DNA of 64,000 nucleotides from Gp6-AA45 sp035652075 (lineage in GTDB: Bacteria; Acidobacteriota; Vicinamibacteria; Vicinamibacterales; CAVVIG01): assembly GCA_035652075.1 (NCBI GenBank), contig DASREL010000116.1, forward strand, positions 62,001 to 126,000, read 5' to 3'. Shown one piece after another: positions 53,194-61,581 of this stretch. Both the position numbers and the translations under genes were made by a program. The notes beneath the pieces were generated by a model that saw only the letters and a list, made by a program, of their open reading frames with translations, was not told the origin of the DNA and searched no databases. Within the stretch, counting starts at the first letter, position 1, and each line of letters opens with the position of its first letter.

Positions 53194-54822
53194 TTAGTAA
53201 TCCATCGGCGGCTGCGCCGGTGCCGGTTTCTCCTTCTCCGGGATCTCCGACACGAGCGCTTCCGTCGTCAGGAGCAGCGAGGCGATCGACGAGGCGTTGG
53301 TCAGCGCCGTGCGAACGACCTTCGTCGGATCGATGACGCCGGCCTTGACGAGGTCTTCATAGGTTTCGGTCGCGGCGTTGAAGCCCCAGTATTTCTCCTT
53401 GGACTCCTTCACCTTCGACGCGACGATCGATCCTTCGAGGCCGGCGTTGGTCGCGATCCAGCGGCACGGCTCTTCGCAGGCGCGCCGCACGATCTCGACG
53501 CCGAGCCGCTCGTCGTCGTCGAGCGACGCGTCTTTCGCGAACGATTCGAGCACGGTCGACGCGCGCAGCAGCGCGACGCCGCCTCCGGGCACGATGCCCT
53601 CTTCGACCGCCGCCTTGGTGGCATGCATCGCGTCCTCGACGCGCGCTTTTTTCTCTTTCATCTCGCTCTCGGTCGCCGCGCCCACCTTGATCACGGCGAC
53701 GCCACCCACGAGTTTGGCGAGACGCTCCTGCAGTTTCTCGCGGTCGTAGTCGGACGTCGTCTCCTCGATCTGCGTGCGGATCTGTTTCACGCGGCCTTCG
53801 ATCGCTTTTTTCGTGCCGGCGCCTTCGATGATGGTGGTGTTGTCCTTGTCGATGACGACGCGCGTTGCGCGGCCGAGATCATCGAGGCTGAGGTTCTCGA
53901 GCTTGATCCCGAGGTCCTCAGTGATCGCGCGGCCGTTGGTCAGGATCGCGATGTCCTCGAGCATCGCCTTGCGTCGATCGCCGTACCCCGGCGCCTTGAC
54001 GCCCGCGACCTTCAGCGTCCCGCGGAGCTTGTTCACCACCAGCGTCGCCAGGGCCTCGCCTTCCAGATCCTCCGCGATGACGAGCAGCGGCTTGCCCGCC
54101 TGCGCCACGCGCTCCAGCACCGGCAGCAGCTCCTTCAGGTTCGAGATCTTCTTCTCGTGGATCAATATCAGCGGGTCGTCGAGGACGCATTCCATCCGCT
54201 CCGGATCCGTGACGAAGTACGGTGAGAGATAGCCGCGGTCGAACTGCATCCCTTCGACCACCTCGAGCGACGTCTCGATCGCGCGCGCTTCCTCGACCGT
54301 GATGACGCCGTCCTTCCCCACCTTGTCCATCGCCTCCGCGATGATCGTGCCGATCGTGTGGTCGCTGTTCGCCGAGATCGTGCCAACCTGCGCCACCATG
54401 TTGCCGCTCACCGGCTGACTGAACGTCTTGAGTTCGGCGATGACTTTCTCGACGGCCTTCTCGATGCCGCGCTTGATCCCCATCGGGTTCGCGCCGGCCG
54501 CGACGTTCTTGGCGCCCTCGCGGACGATCGCCTGCGCGAGCACCGTCGCCGTCGTCGTGCCGTCGCCGGCGACGTCGGACGTCTTGCTCGCCACTTCGCG
54601 GACCATGCGTGCGCCCAGGTTTTCGATCGGATCCGGGACGTCGATCTCTTTCGCGACGGTCACGCCGTCCTTGGTAATCGTCGGCGAACCGAATTTCTTG
54701 TCGATGACGACGTTCCGGCCTTTGGGACCGAGCGTCACCTTCACGGCGTCCGCAAGCTGATTGACACCGCGCAGCAGCGCGTGCCGTGCATCTTCCTTGT
54801 AGACGATGTGTTTCCCTGCCAT
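53194..54822 (-). CDS. groEL: Chaperonin GroEL
   Basis: 542 residues, full length. DAVKVTLGPKGRNVVIDKKF, AGDGTTTATVLAQAIV, AGANPMGIKRGIEKAV, and GVAVIKVGAATESEMKEKKARVEDAMHATKAA are all canonical. The start has GGAGGGG about 8 nt upstream. The C-terminal tail is EKPAPAQPPMDY rather than the usual GGM repeats, so the tail that lines the cavity floor is altered. It follows groES in the heat-shock cluster and ends at a nonamer hairpin. Confidence 0.97.
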   Translation of the reverse strand: MAGKHIVYKEDARHALLRGVNQLADAVKVTLGPKGRNVVIDKKFGSPTITKDGVTVAKEIDVPDPIENLGARMVREVASKTSDVAGDGTTTATVLAQAIVREGAKNVAAGANPMGIKRGIEKAVEKVIAELKTFSQPVSGNMVAQVGTISANSDHTIGTIIAEAMDKVGKDGVITVEEARAIETSLEVVEGMQFDRGYLSPYFVTDPERMECVLDDPLILIHEKKISNLKELLPVLERVAQAGKPLLVIAEDLEGEALATLVVNKLRGTLKVAGVKAPGYGDRRKAMLEDIAILTNGRAITEDLGIKLENLSLDDLGRATRVVIDKDNTTIIEGAGTKKAIEGRVKQIRTQIEETTSDYDREKLQERLAKLVGGVAVIKVGAATESEMKEKKARVEDAMHATKAAVEEGIVPGGGVALLRASTVLESFAKDASLDDDERLGVEIVRRACEEPCRWIATNAGLEGSIVASKVKESKEKYWGFNAATETYEDLVKAGVIDPTKVVRTALTNASSIASLLLTTEALVSEIPEKEKPAPAQPPMDY

Positions 54823-54838
54823 TGTGTGCCCCTCCGAA

Positions 54839-55156
54839 CTACACGGTCGCGAGCGCCGGCTCGCGGACACCCTCTGCGATGCCGAGCACTTCTTCTTCGC
54901 GGACGATCAGGTAGTCCTCGCCCTCGAGTTTGATCTCGGTGCCGGCGTACTTGCCGACGAGCACGTAGTCGCCTGGCTTGACGTCGAGCGGGAAGACCTC
55001 CCCCGTGTCGTTGACACGGCCCTTGCCCACGGCCACGACTTTCGCGGTCTGCGGTTTCTCCTTGGCGGTATCGGGGATGATGATGCCGCCGATGCGCTGC
55101 TCCTGCTCCTCGACACGCTTGACGAGGATGCGGTCGCGCAATGGACGCACGTTCAT
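54839..55156 (-). CDS. groES: Co-chaperonin GroES
   Basis: 105 residues. MNVRPLRDRILVKRVEEQEQ, IGGIIIPDTAKEKPQ (mobile loop), VVAVGKGRVNDTGEV and GDYVLVGKYAGTEI with the C-terminal YLIVREEEVLGIAE match GroES. The start is preceded by CAGGAGG. A short C-terminal extension (GVREPALATV) goes past the usual end. It lies 16 bp before groEL and about 140 bp after hsp20, with the 55193-55296 repeat between. No separate promoter is seen. Confidence 0.97.
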   Translation of the reverse strand: MNVRPLRDRILVKRVEEQEQRIGGIIIPDTAKEKPQTAKVVAVGKGRVNDTGEVFPLDVKPGDYVLVGKYAGTEIKLEGEDYLIVREEEVLGIAEGVREPALATV

Positions 55157-55192
55157 GAACGCCTCCTGTGTTGAGTTGTGTGGCTGAACGTA

Positions 55193-55296
55193 CGGGCGGG
55201 AACGGCAGGAAAGGCTGGAACGGCAGGAGGGCAAGACGCTGCGAGGTTTTCCCTCCAGCCGGTCCCGCCCTTCCTGCCCCTCCTGCCCGTCTCTAT
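55193..55296. repeat. GGCAGGAAS nonamer array between hsp20 and groES
   Basis: Plus-strand units GGCGGGAAC, GGCAGGAAA, GGCTGGAAC, GGCAGGAGG (55193-55228), a loop, then four inverse units (about 55254-55290). The arms can pair. It ends 2 bp before the hsp20 stop. Same unit as the array that follows groEL, so groES-groEL is bracketed by two copies. Confidence 0.88.
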
Positions 55297-55298
55297 GT

Positions 55299-55688
55299 TT
55301 ACGCGGCGACGTCGACCTTGATCGACCGCGGCTTGGCTTCCTCGCGAAGCGGGAGCTTCACGGTGAGGACGCCATTCTTGTACTCGGCCGAGACCTTGTT
55401 GGGGTCGACAGTCTGCGGCAGCGAGAACGAGCGGCTGAACGAACCGTAGCGCCGCTCGACGTGGTGGTACTGCTCGTCCTTCACTTCGTTCGACGACTTC
55501 TTCTCGCCTTTGATCGTCAGTACGAAGTTTTCGATGTTGATGTCGATGTCTTCACGATTCATGTCCGGCAGTTCCGCCTTCAGCACCAGTTCGTGCTCGC
55601 CGGTCTGGAAGATGTCCACAGGCGGCATCCAGGTGCTCGGCGCCGTGAACCCGAAATCGCGAAATGGATCCCAACGAACGATCGTCAT
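55299..55688 (-). CDS. Hsp20 family small heat-shock protein
   Basis: 129 residues. Alpha-crystallin domain with ELVLKAELPDMNREDIDIN, FVLTIKGEKKSS, RRYGSFSRSFSLPQTVDPNKVSAEYKNGVLTVKLP. The GVLTVKLPL end is the canonical A-x-x-x-n-G-v-L pattern. ATGA overlap with dnaK (the stop of dnaK lies inside the hsp20 start). It is an ATP-independent holdase. Confidence 0.95.
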   Translation of the reverse strand: MTIVRWDPFRDFGFTAPSTWMPPVDIFQTGEHELVLKAELPDMNREDIDINIENFVLTIKGEKKSSNEVKDEQYHHVERRYGSFSRSFSLPQTVDPNKVSAEYKNGVLTVKLPLREEAKPRSIKVDVAA

Positions 55689-57598
55689 ACAGCCTCCTCC
55701 ACAACTTCTGCGTCTTTGATGTCAGAACCAGTTGAACCGTCTGAACCTCTTGAACCTTCTGAACCTCTTGAACCTTCTGAACCTCTTGAACCTGTTGAAC
55801 CTTTGTAAAGTTGCTCCGCCATCGCGTGCGACACTTTCTGCAGGTCGTCCGTCGCGCGTGTGATGGCGTGCACGTCGTCACCCTGTGTCGCCGTGCGAAC
55901 CGCGGCGATCGCCGCTTCGATCTTGGAGAGCTCACCGAAGGCGATCCGGTCGCGGTTCTCGTTCACCGTTTTCTCGACCTGATACGCGAGCGCATCGGCG
56001 TTATTGCGCGCGTCGATCACCTCGCGCCGCGCCTTGTCCTCGGACTCGTGGCTCTGCGCGTCCTTCACCATCCGATCGACCTCGTCCTTGCTGAGGCCGC
56101 TCGACGCGGTGATGGTGATCTTCTGTTCCTTTCCGGTCGCCATGTCTTTCGCCGTGACGTTGATGATGCCGTTGGCGTCGATGTCGAACGCGACTTCGAT
56201 CTGCGGCACGCCGCGCGGCGCCGGCGGAAGACCGATCAGGTGGAACTTGCCGAGCGTGCGGTTGTCGCGCGCCATCGGACGCTCGCCTTGCAGCACGTGG
56301 ACCTCGACGCTCGTCTGGTTGTCGGTCGCCGTCGAAAAGATCTCGCTCTTCCGCGTCGGGATCGTCGTGTTGCGGCTGATCAGCGTCGTCATCACGCCGC
56401 CCAGCGTTTCGATGCCGAGCGACAGCGGCGTCACGTCCAACAGCAGAACGTCTTTGACTTCGCCGCCGAGCACGCCGCCCTGGACCGCCGCGCCGACCGC
56501 GACCACTTCGTCAGGATTGACGCCTTTGTGCGGTTCCTTGCCGAAGTACTCGCGCACCAGCTGCTGCACTTTCGGGATGCGCGTCGAGCCGCCGACCAGG
56601 ACGACTTCGTCGATCTTTCGGGGATCGACGCCGGCGTCCGCCAGCGCCTGTTTGACCGGCGCCATCGACCGCTGCAGCAAATCGTCGACGAGCTGCTCGA
56701 ACTTCGCGCGCGACAGCTTCATCTGCAGATGCTTCGGTCCGGTCTGATCGGCCGTCACGAACGGCAGGTTGATATCCGTTTCCATCGCCGTCGAGAGCTC
56801 GATCTTGGCTTTTTCCGCAGCCTCCTTCAGCCGCTGCAGCGCCATGCGATCCTTCGACAGGTCGATGCCTTCCGACTTCTTGAACTCCGCGACCATCCAC
56901 TCGATGACGCGATCGTCGAGATCGTCGCCGCCGAGGTGCGTGTCGCCATTCGTGGCCTTCACTTCGACGACGCCCTCGCCCACCTCGAGGACGGAGATGT
57001 CGAACGTGCCGCCGCCGAAGTCGTAGACGGCTATCGTTTCGTCTTTCTTTTTGTCGAGGCCGTACGCGAGCGCGGCCGCGGTCGGTTCGTTGATGATCCG
57101 CAGGACGTTCAGCCCGGCAATTTTGCCGGCGTCTTTCGTCGCCTGCCGCTGCGCGTCGTTGAAGTACGCGGGAACGGTGATCACCGCGTCGCTGACCGCG
57201 GTGCCGAGGTAATCCTCAGCCGCTTTCTTCAGTTTCTGCAGCACCATCGCCGAAATTTCCGGCGGCGAGTATTTCTTGTCGCGCGCTTCGACCCACGCAT
57301 CGCCGTTGTCCGCGCGCACGACTTTGTACGGCACACGCGACCGTTCGCCCGACACCTCGTCGAACTTGCGGCCCATGAACCGCTTGATTGAAAAGATGGT
57401 GTTATCCGGATTGGTGACGGCCTGCCGCTTCGCAACCTGGCCGACGAGCCGCTCGCCGTCCTTGGTCAGGCCGACAACGGACGGGGTCGTCCGCGCGCCT
57501 TCCTGGTTCACGATTACAGTCGGCTGTCCACCTTCCATTACGGCCACGACCGAGTTGGTCGTGCCGAGGTCAATGCCGATTACTTTGCCCTTCGTCAT
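55685..57598 (-). CDS. dnaK: Molecular chaperone DnaK
   Basis: 637 residues. IGIDLGTTNSVVAVMEGG, DAVITVPAYFNDAQRQATKDA, IINEPTAAALAYGLDKK, VYDFGGGTFDISVLE and VLLLDVTPLSLGIETLGGVMT are intact, so this is a full Hsp70 with ATPase and substrate domains. The tail after the lid is a repeat-encoded Gly-Ser-X run (GSRGSEGSRGSEGSRGS) followed by DIKDAEVVEEAV, the usual acidic DnaK end. A strong promoter with direct repeats lies immediately upstream. First gene of the heat-shock cluster. Confidence 0.97.
   Translation of the reverse strand: MTKGKVIGIDLGTTNSVVAVMEGGQPTVIVNQEGARTTPSVVGLTKDGERLVGQVAKRQAVTNPDNTIFSIKRFMGRKFDEVSGERSRVPYKVVRADNGDAWVEARDKKYSPPEISAMVLQKLKKAAEDYLGTAVSDAVITVPAYFNDAQRQATKDAGKIAGLNVLRIINEPTAAALAYGLDKKKDETIAVYDFGGGTFDISVLEVGEGVVEVKATNGDTHLGGDDLDDRVIEWMVAEFKKSEGIDLSKDRMALQRLKEAAEKAKIELSTAMETDINLPFVTADQTGPKHLQMKLSRAKFEQLVDDLLQRSMAPVKQALADAGVDPRKIDEVVLVGGSTRIPKVQQLVREYFGKEPHKGVNPDEVVAVGAAVQGGVLGGEVKDVLLLDVTPLSLGIETLGGVMTTLISRNTTIPTRKSEIFSTATDNQTSVEVHVLQGERPMARDNRTLGKFHLIGLPPAPRGVPQIEVAFDIDANGIINVTAKDMATGKEQKITITASSGLSKDEVDRMVKDAQSHESEDKARREVIDARNNADALAYQVEKTVNENRDRIAFGELSKIEAAIAAVRTATQGDDVHAITRATDDLQKVSHAMAEQLYKGSTGSRGSEGSRGSEGSRGSDGSTGSDIKDAEVVEEAV
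55725..55805. repeat. GAACCTYTT nonamer array in the dnaK tail
   Basis: Nine 9-bp units (GAACCAGTT, GAACCGTCT, GAACCTCTT, GAACCTTCT and so on). On the coding strand each gives Gly-Ser-Arg/Glu/Thr/Asp in place of the normal flexible tail. Nine bases equal three codons, so unit gain or loss keeps the frame. Confidence 0.92.
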
Positions 57599-57604
57599 GT
57601 CCCT

Positions 57605-57648
57605 ATTCTAGCGTGATATGAGTGATTGTCAAGCAGCTAATATGAGTG
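57605..57648 (-). promoter_or_regulatory. dnaK promoter with flanking direct repeats
   Basis: On the minus strand TTGACA (57627-57632), a 16-bp spacer and TAGAAT (57605-57610) lie 6 nt before the dnaK ATG; no Shine-Dalgarno, so leaderless. CACTCATAT occurs twice on the minus strand (57616-57624 and 57640-57648), 24 bp apart, one copy in the spacer and one upstream of -35. This is neither a CIRCE (TTAGCACTC-N9-GAGTGCTAA) nor a clear HAIR site. Confidence 0.75.
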
Positions 57649-57716
57649 CTTAATGCTAATAGTCTATCTCATGGCTCATCTGTGAGTTACCGCCGAATGT
57701 GCGATCATGTCGAGCT

Positions 57717-58166
57717 ATGCGGACGCGAGTGCATGCCGTCGCCATCCCTTCCGAGATCGGCGACTTCTCCGACGAGGTCCGGCGCGTGTTCCTCGAGCTG
57801 GGCCGCACGTTCGGCGCCGAATCGCTCGCCGGCGAATGCGCCCCCGCACTGGACGTGTTCGAGACCGACGATGCGATGGAGATCGTGATGGATCTCCCGG
57901 GGTGCGACCCGAGCGCGGTGCGGATTGTCGCGAAGGGTGACGGCATCCTGATCGCCGGCGAGAAGTCCGCCCGACGCGTGCGCGGCGAATCGACGTTTCA
58001 TCTGGTCGAGCGCGGCTACGGGCGTTTCGCGCGCGTCGTTCGCGTGACGCGCGCCTGCGACACATCGCGGGCGAGCGCCCACTTCCACGAAGGCGAACTC
58101 CACGTCACCGTGCCAAAGATCAAAGAGCGGCGCGGCGCGGCGATCCAGATCCCGATTAGCATGTAG
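57717..58166 (+). CDS. Hsp20 family protein, divergent
   Basis: 149 residues from ATG 57717. Alpha-crystallin-like core: APALDVFETDDAMEIVMDLP, VRIVAKGDGILIAGEKSARR, TFHLVERGYGRFARVVRV and FHEGELHVTVPKIKER. The LHVTVPK end corresponds to the G-x-L-x-V strand. The N-terminal 45 residues (EIGDFSDEVRRVFLELGRTFG) are unlike the other Hsp20. It is divergent from dnaK with 118 bp between the start codons. No Shine-Dalgarno. Confidence 0.88.
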   Translation: MRTRVHAVAIPSEIGDFSDEVRRVFLELGRTFGAESLAGECAPALDVFETDDAMEIVMDLPGCDPSAVRIVAKGDGILIAGEKSARRVRGESTFHLVERGYGRFARVVRVTRACDTSRASAHFHEGELHVTVPKIKERRGAAIQIPISM

Positions 58167-58169
58167 CTG

Positions 58170-59003
58170 TTGGCTCTTCGCATCCTTTTCATCGGCGACA
58201 TCGTCGGCAAGCCGGGCAGGGATTGCCTGCGCGTCGGTCTCCAGGGCCTCGTCGACTACCACCAGATCGATTTCGTCATCGCCAACGCCGAGAACTCCGC
58301 GGGCGGCTTCGGCATCACGCGCGAAATCGGCGAGCAGATTCTGGACATGGGCGTCGACGTGATGACCTCCGGCAATCACATCTGGGACAAGAAGGAAGCG
58401 CTCGACTACATCGGCATCGAGCCGCGGCTGCTGCGGCCCGCGAATTACCCCGCCGGCGCACCCGGCAACGGGAGCTACGTCGCCCGTTCGCGCGATGGCC
58501 GGTCGGTCGGCGTGGTGAACGTGATGGGCCGCGTGTTCATGCCCAACATCGACGATCCGTTTGCGATCGTCCAGCGCGAGATCGACAAGGTGCGCGAACG
58601 CGCGCGGATCATCTTCGTCGACTTCCACGCCGAGGCCACGTCGGAGAAACTGGCGATGGGATGGCACCTGGACGGCAAAGTGACCGCCGTCGTCGGCACG
58701 CATACGCACGTGCAGACCGCGGACGAACGCATCCTGCCGAAGGGCACTGCGTATTTGACTGACTGCGGCATGACCGGTCCGCACGATTCGATCATCGGCA
58801 TGGAAGTCGCGCCGTCGCTCGCCCGATTCCTGACGGCGTTGCCGCAGAAATTCGAAACCGCGACTGGCAATCCACGTTTGAACGCCGTCATCGTCGAAGC
58901 GGACGATCAAACCGGCCGCGCAACGGACATTGAACGTGTCAGCTACAGCCTCGACGAACTGAAAGATCTTTCTGATGTCGGATCTGTTCGATCTTCCGTT
59001 TGA
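58170..59003 (+). CDS. YmdB-like (TIGR00282) metallophosphoesterase
   Basis: 277 residues from TTG 58170. Motifs: LFIGDIVGKPGRDCLRV, FVIANAENSAGGFGIT, VMTSGNHIWDKKEAL, FVDFHAEATSEKLAMGWHLDGKV and VVGTHTHVQTADERILPKGT. These are the calcineurin-like metal ligands of the YmdB family, which hydrolyse 2',3'-cyclic nucleotides or c-nucleotide phosphodiesters in Bacillus. It overlaps the start of xseA by 29 bp. Confidence 0.93.
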   Translation: MALRILFIGDIVGKPGRDCLRVGLQGLVDYHQIDFVIANAENSAGGFGITREIGEQILDMGVDVMTSGNHIWDKKEALDYIGIEPRLLRPANYPAGAPGNGSYVARSRDGRSVGVVNVMGRVFMPNIDDPFAIVQREIDKVRERARIIFVDFHAEATSEKLAMGWHLDGKVTAVVGTHTHVQTADERILPKGTAYLTDCGMTGPHDSIIGMEVAPSLARFLTALPQKFETATGNPRLNAVIVEADDQTGRATDIERVSYSLDELKDLSDVGSVRSSV

Positions 59004-60405
59004 GGAGGATCCCGATCGTGATTCGTCGGTCGTGAATCGTGATTCGACTCACGAACCACGACTCACGAATCACGACCCGCGCCGCACCCTGTCCGTCACC
59101 GAGCTCACCGTCCGCGTGCGCGATCTCCTCGAAGACGCGCTCGCCGAGATCTGGGTCGAGGGCGAACTCTCCAACTGCAAGGTCTGGAACACCGGTCATC
59201 TGTACTTCACGCTGAAAGATGATCGATCGCAGCTGAAGGGCTTCATGTTCAAGTCCGCGCTGCGGTACTTGAAGTTCAAGCCGACCGATGGCACACGCGT
59301 GCTCGCGCGCGGGAAGATCAGCGTGTACGAACCGAAGGGCGAGTATCAACTCGTCTGCGAGCACCTCGAGCCGCAAGGTCTCGGTGCGCTGCAACTCGCG
59401 TTCGAACAACTGAAGAAACGGCTGCAGCAGGAAGGGCTCTTCGATCAGGACCGCAAGCGGCCGCTGCCTGCCCTGCCACGCAAGATCGGCATCGTCACGT
59501 CGCTCGACGGCGCGGCGATTCGCGACATCATCAAAGTCCTGCGGCGACGCTACGCGAACGCCCACCTCGTCGTCGCGCCGGCGCGCGTGCAAGGTGTCGA
59601 CGCGGCGCCGGATATCGCGCGCGCGCTGCGGCAGATCGGCCGCGTGCCGGGGGTCGACGTCGTGATTGTCGGACGCGGCGGCGGATCGATCGAGGACCTC
59701 TGGGCGTTCAACGAGGAGATGGTCGCGCGGGCGATCAGCCGCGTGCCGGTGCCGGTCATTTCGGCCGTCGGCCACGAAACGGACGTCACGATCGCCGATT
59801 TCGTCGCCGACGTGCGGGCTCCGACGCCCTCGGCGGCTGCCGAGCTCGTCGTCTCGCGCAAGGACGACTTCTGCGGGCGCATCGACCGCCTGCATGATCG
59901 CATCCGTGCGGCGGCGCGCGGACGCATCCAGGGCCTGAGCCGCCGCGTCCACATGATCGACAGCCGTCCCGTCTTCGCCGGATTCCCGGGACGCGTCGCG
60001 ATGCGCGGGCGGCACGCCTCCGAACTGACACACGCGCTCGCGCGTGGGCTCCGCGCGCGGCTGGCCGCGCGTGCGCGCCACCTGCAACTCCTCGAGCGTC
60101 AGCTCGCGACGTTCGATGCCGGACGCCGGCTCGCCGCGATCCGGACGCGCCTGGTCGCCGCCGAGGGGCGCCTGGCCGGCGCGGCGACGCGACGACACGA
60201 TCGCGCCCTGGCGATCGTCGCGCAGACGGTCGGCCGCCTCGAATCGCTCAGCCCGCTGGCGGTGCTCGGCCGCGGATACGCCGTCGCGTGGGACGCCGAC
60301 AAGACACGCATCGTGCGCGACGCGTCGTCGCTCGCACCGGGCGACGACATCCGGGTCACCTTGAGTCGCGGCGAAATTGGGGCTAAGGTGACGAAGATCT
60401 CATGA
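58975..60405 (+). CDS. xseA: Exodeoxyribonuclease VII large subunit
   Basis: 476 residues. An N-terminal OB fold (SVTELTVRVRDLLEDALAEI, FTLKDDRSQLKGFMFKSA) is followed by the catalytic domain with IGIVTSLDGAAIRDIIKVLRR, VVIVGRGGGSIEDLWAFNEE, VPVISAVGHETDVTIADFVAD and ADVRAPTPSAAAE. A coiled-coil domain ends in SPLAVLGRGYA. Residues 15-34 (between the initial MSDLFDLPFEE and the OB fold) come from a heptamer hairpin inserted in frame. With XseB it makes ExoVII, a single-strand exonuclease. Confidence 0.96.
   Translation: MSDLFDLPFEEDPDRDSSVVNRDSTHEPRLTNHDPRRTLSVTELTVRVRDLLEDALAEIWVEGELSNCKVWNTGHLYFTLKDDRSQLKGFMFKSALRYLKFKPTDGTRVLARGKISVYEPKGEYQLVCEHLEPQGLGALQLAFEQLKKRLQQEGLFDQDRKRPLPALPRKIGIVTSLDGAAIRDIIKVLRRRYANAHLVVAPARVQGVDAAPDIARALRQIGRVPGVDVVIVGRGGGSIEDLWAFNEEMVARAISRVPVPVISAVGHETDVTIADFVADVRAPTPSAAAELVVSRKDDFCGRIDRLHDRIRAAARGRIQGLSRRVHMIDSRPVFAGFPGRVAMRGRHASELTHALARGLRARLAARARHLQLLERQLATFDAGRRLAAIRTRLVAAEGRLAGAATRRHDRALAIVAQTVGRLESLSPLAVLGRGYAVAWDADKTRIVRDASSLAPGDDIRVTLSRGEIGAKVTKIS
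59018..59076. repeat. Symmetric heptamer hairpin inside xseA
   Basis: Four 7-bp units CGTGATT, CGTCGGT, CGTGAAT, CGTGATT, then a 3-nt CGA, then four inverse units CTCACGA, ACCACGA, CTCACGA, ATCACGA. The arms pair end to end. In frame between the N-terminus and the OB fold. Confidence 0.92.
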
Positions 60406-60638
60406 CCGACACGTCCATCAAAGATTTCGAAGCGGCGATCGCCGAGCTCGAATCGATCGTGAAGAAGCTCGAGGAAGGCGACCTCGCGCTCGAGCAGTCG
60501 CTCGCGTTGTACGAGCGCGGCGTGCAGCTCTCGCGCTTCTGTCACGCGCGCCTCGAGGCAGCCGAGAAGCGCATCGAAATCCTCAACGAACGCGGCGAGC
60601 TGAAGCCGGCACCCACCACCCTCGCCGATCGTGACTGA
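60402..60638 (+). CDS. xseB: Exodeoxyribonuclease VII small subunit
   Basis: 78 residues. SIKDFEAAIAELESIVKKLE, GDLALEQSLALYERGVQLSR and CHARLEAAEKRIEIL match XseB from end to end. Multiple copies bind the coiled coil of XseA. ATGA overlap with xseA; the 3' end overlaps the prenyl synthase start by 8 bp. Confidence 0.96.
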   Translation: MTDTSIKDFEAAIAELESIVKKLEEGDLALEQSLALYERGVQLSRFCHARLEAAEKRIEILNERGELKPAPTTLADRD

Positions 60639-61551
60639 ACCCCTCGGTGCGTTCCTGCAACGCCAGCGCGCCCTCGTCGACGATGCGCTGAATCGGTATC
60701 TGCCGACGGCGCCCGTATCGCCCGCGATCGTCAGCGATGCGATGCGCTACAGCGTCTTCGCCGGCGGCAAACGATTGCGGCCGATGCTCACACTGGCGGC
60801 GGCCGATGCGATCGATCGCAACTCGGCGCATCTCGCACTGCCCTCGGCGTGCGCGATCGAGCTGATTCACACGTACTCGCTGATTCACGACGATCTGCCC
60901 GCGATGGACGACGACACGCTGCGGCGCGGGCGGCCGACGCTCCACGTCGTCTACGGCGAAGGGATCGCGATTCTCGCCGGCGACGGCCTGCATGCCGAAG
61001 CGTTCGCGCTGCTCGCGCGGGAGCCGGTGACGACCGACGGTGCGGTCATCGCGCGCAAGCTGCGCGTCATCGCGGTGATCGGCGACGCCGCCGGCGCCGC
61101 AGGGATGGTCGGCGGTCAAGCGATCGACCTCCAGGCCGCGGGGCAGGCGCCGGGACACGCGATCACCCTCGACGTCGACGGGTTGAAGGCGATGCACGCG
61201 CGCAAAACCGGCGCGCTGCTACGCGCGTCAGCGGTGAGCGGCGCGATCATGGCAGGCGCCACCGACGAGCAACTGGCCGCGATCACGCGGTACGCGACCG
61301 ATCTCGGTCTCGCGTTTCAGATCATCGATGACGTCCTCGACGTAGAAGGCAGCGCGGAACAACTCGGGAAAACCGCGGGCAAAGATGCAGCAGGCGACAA
61401 ACCGACGTATCCGAAGTTCTTCGGCGTGGACCGATCGCGCCAGCTCGCCAGCGAGTGCATCGCGCGCGCGCAACAAACGCTCGCCGACGCGCGGTTGACC
61501 GACGGTCAGCTCGGCGCGATCGCGGAGTGGGTGGTCTCGAGGAAGAACTGA
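60631..61551 (+). CDS. Polyprenyl diphosphate synthase (farnesyl/geranylgeranyl type)
   Basis: 306 residues from GTG 60631. First Asp-rich motif DDLPAMDDDTLRRGRPTLH, second DDVLDVEGSAEQLGKTAGKD, the GGKRLRPMLTLAA Lys/Arg and the GQAIDLQAA segment. The IspA-type motif (DDxxxxD) and xseB neighbour suggest farnesyl diphosphate synthase, as in the common xseA-xseB-ispA order; geranylgeranyl is the alternative. It supplies isoprenoids for lipid carriers and quinones. dxs, often next, is absent here. Confidence 0.92.
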   Translation: MTEPLGAFLQRQRALVDDALNRYLPTAPVSPAIVSDAMRYSVFAGGKRLRPMLTLAAADAIDRNSAHLALPSACAIELIHTYSLIHDDLPAMDDDTLRRGRPTLHVVYGEGIAILAGDGLHAEAFALLAREPVTTDGAVIARKLRVIAVIGDAAGAAGMVGGQAIDLQAAGQAPGHAITLDVDGLKAMHARKTGALLRASAVSGAIMAGATDEQLAAITRYATDLGLAFQIIDDVLDVEGSAEQLGKTAGKDAAGDKPTYPKFFGVDRSRQLASECIARAQQTLADARLTDGQLGAIAEWVVSRKN

Positions 61552-61581
61552 CGTGGACACTCGACCTTCGTGTTGAGCGTC

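Noticed and set aside
57605..57660. CIRCE element at dnaK
   Set aside because: GAGTGCTTAA resembles a half-site, but the inverted partner TTAGCACTC at 9-bp spacing is absent; the repeats here are direct.
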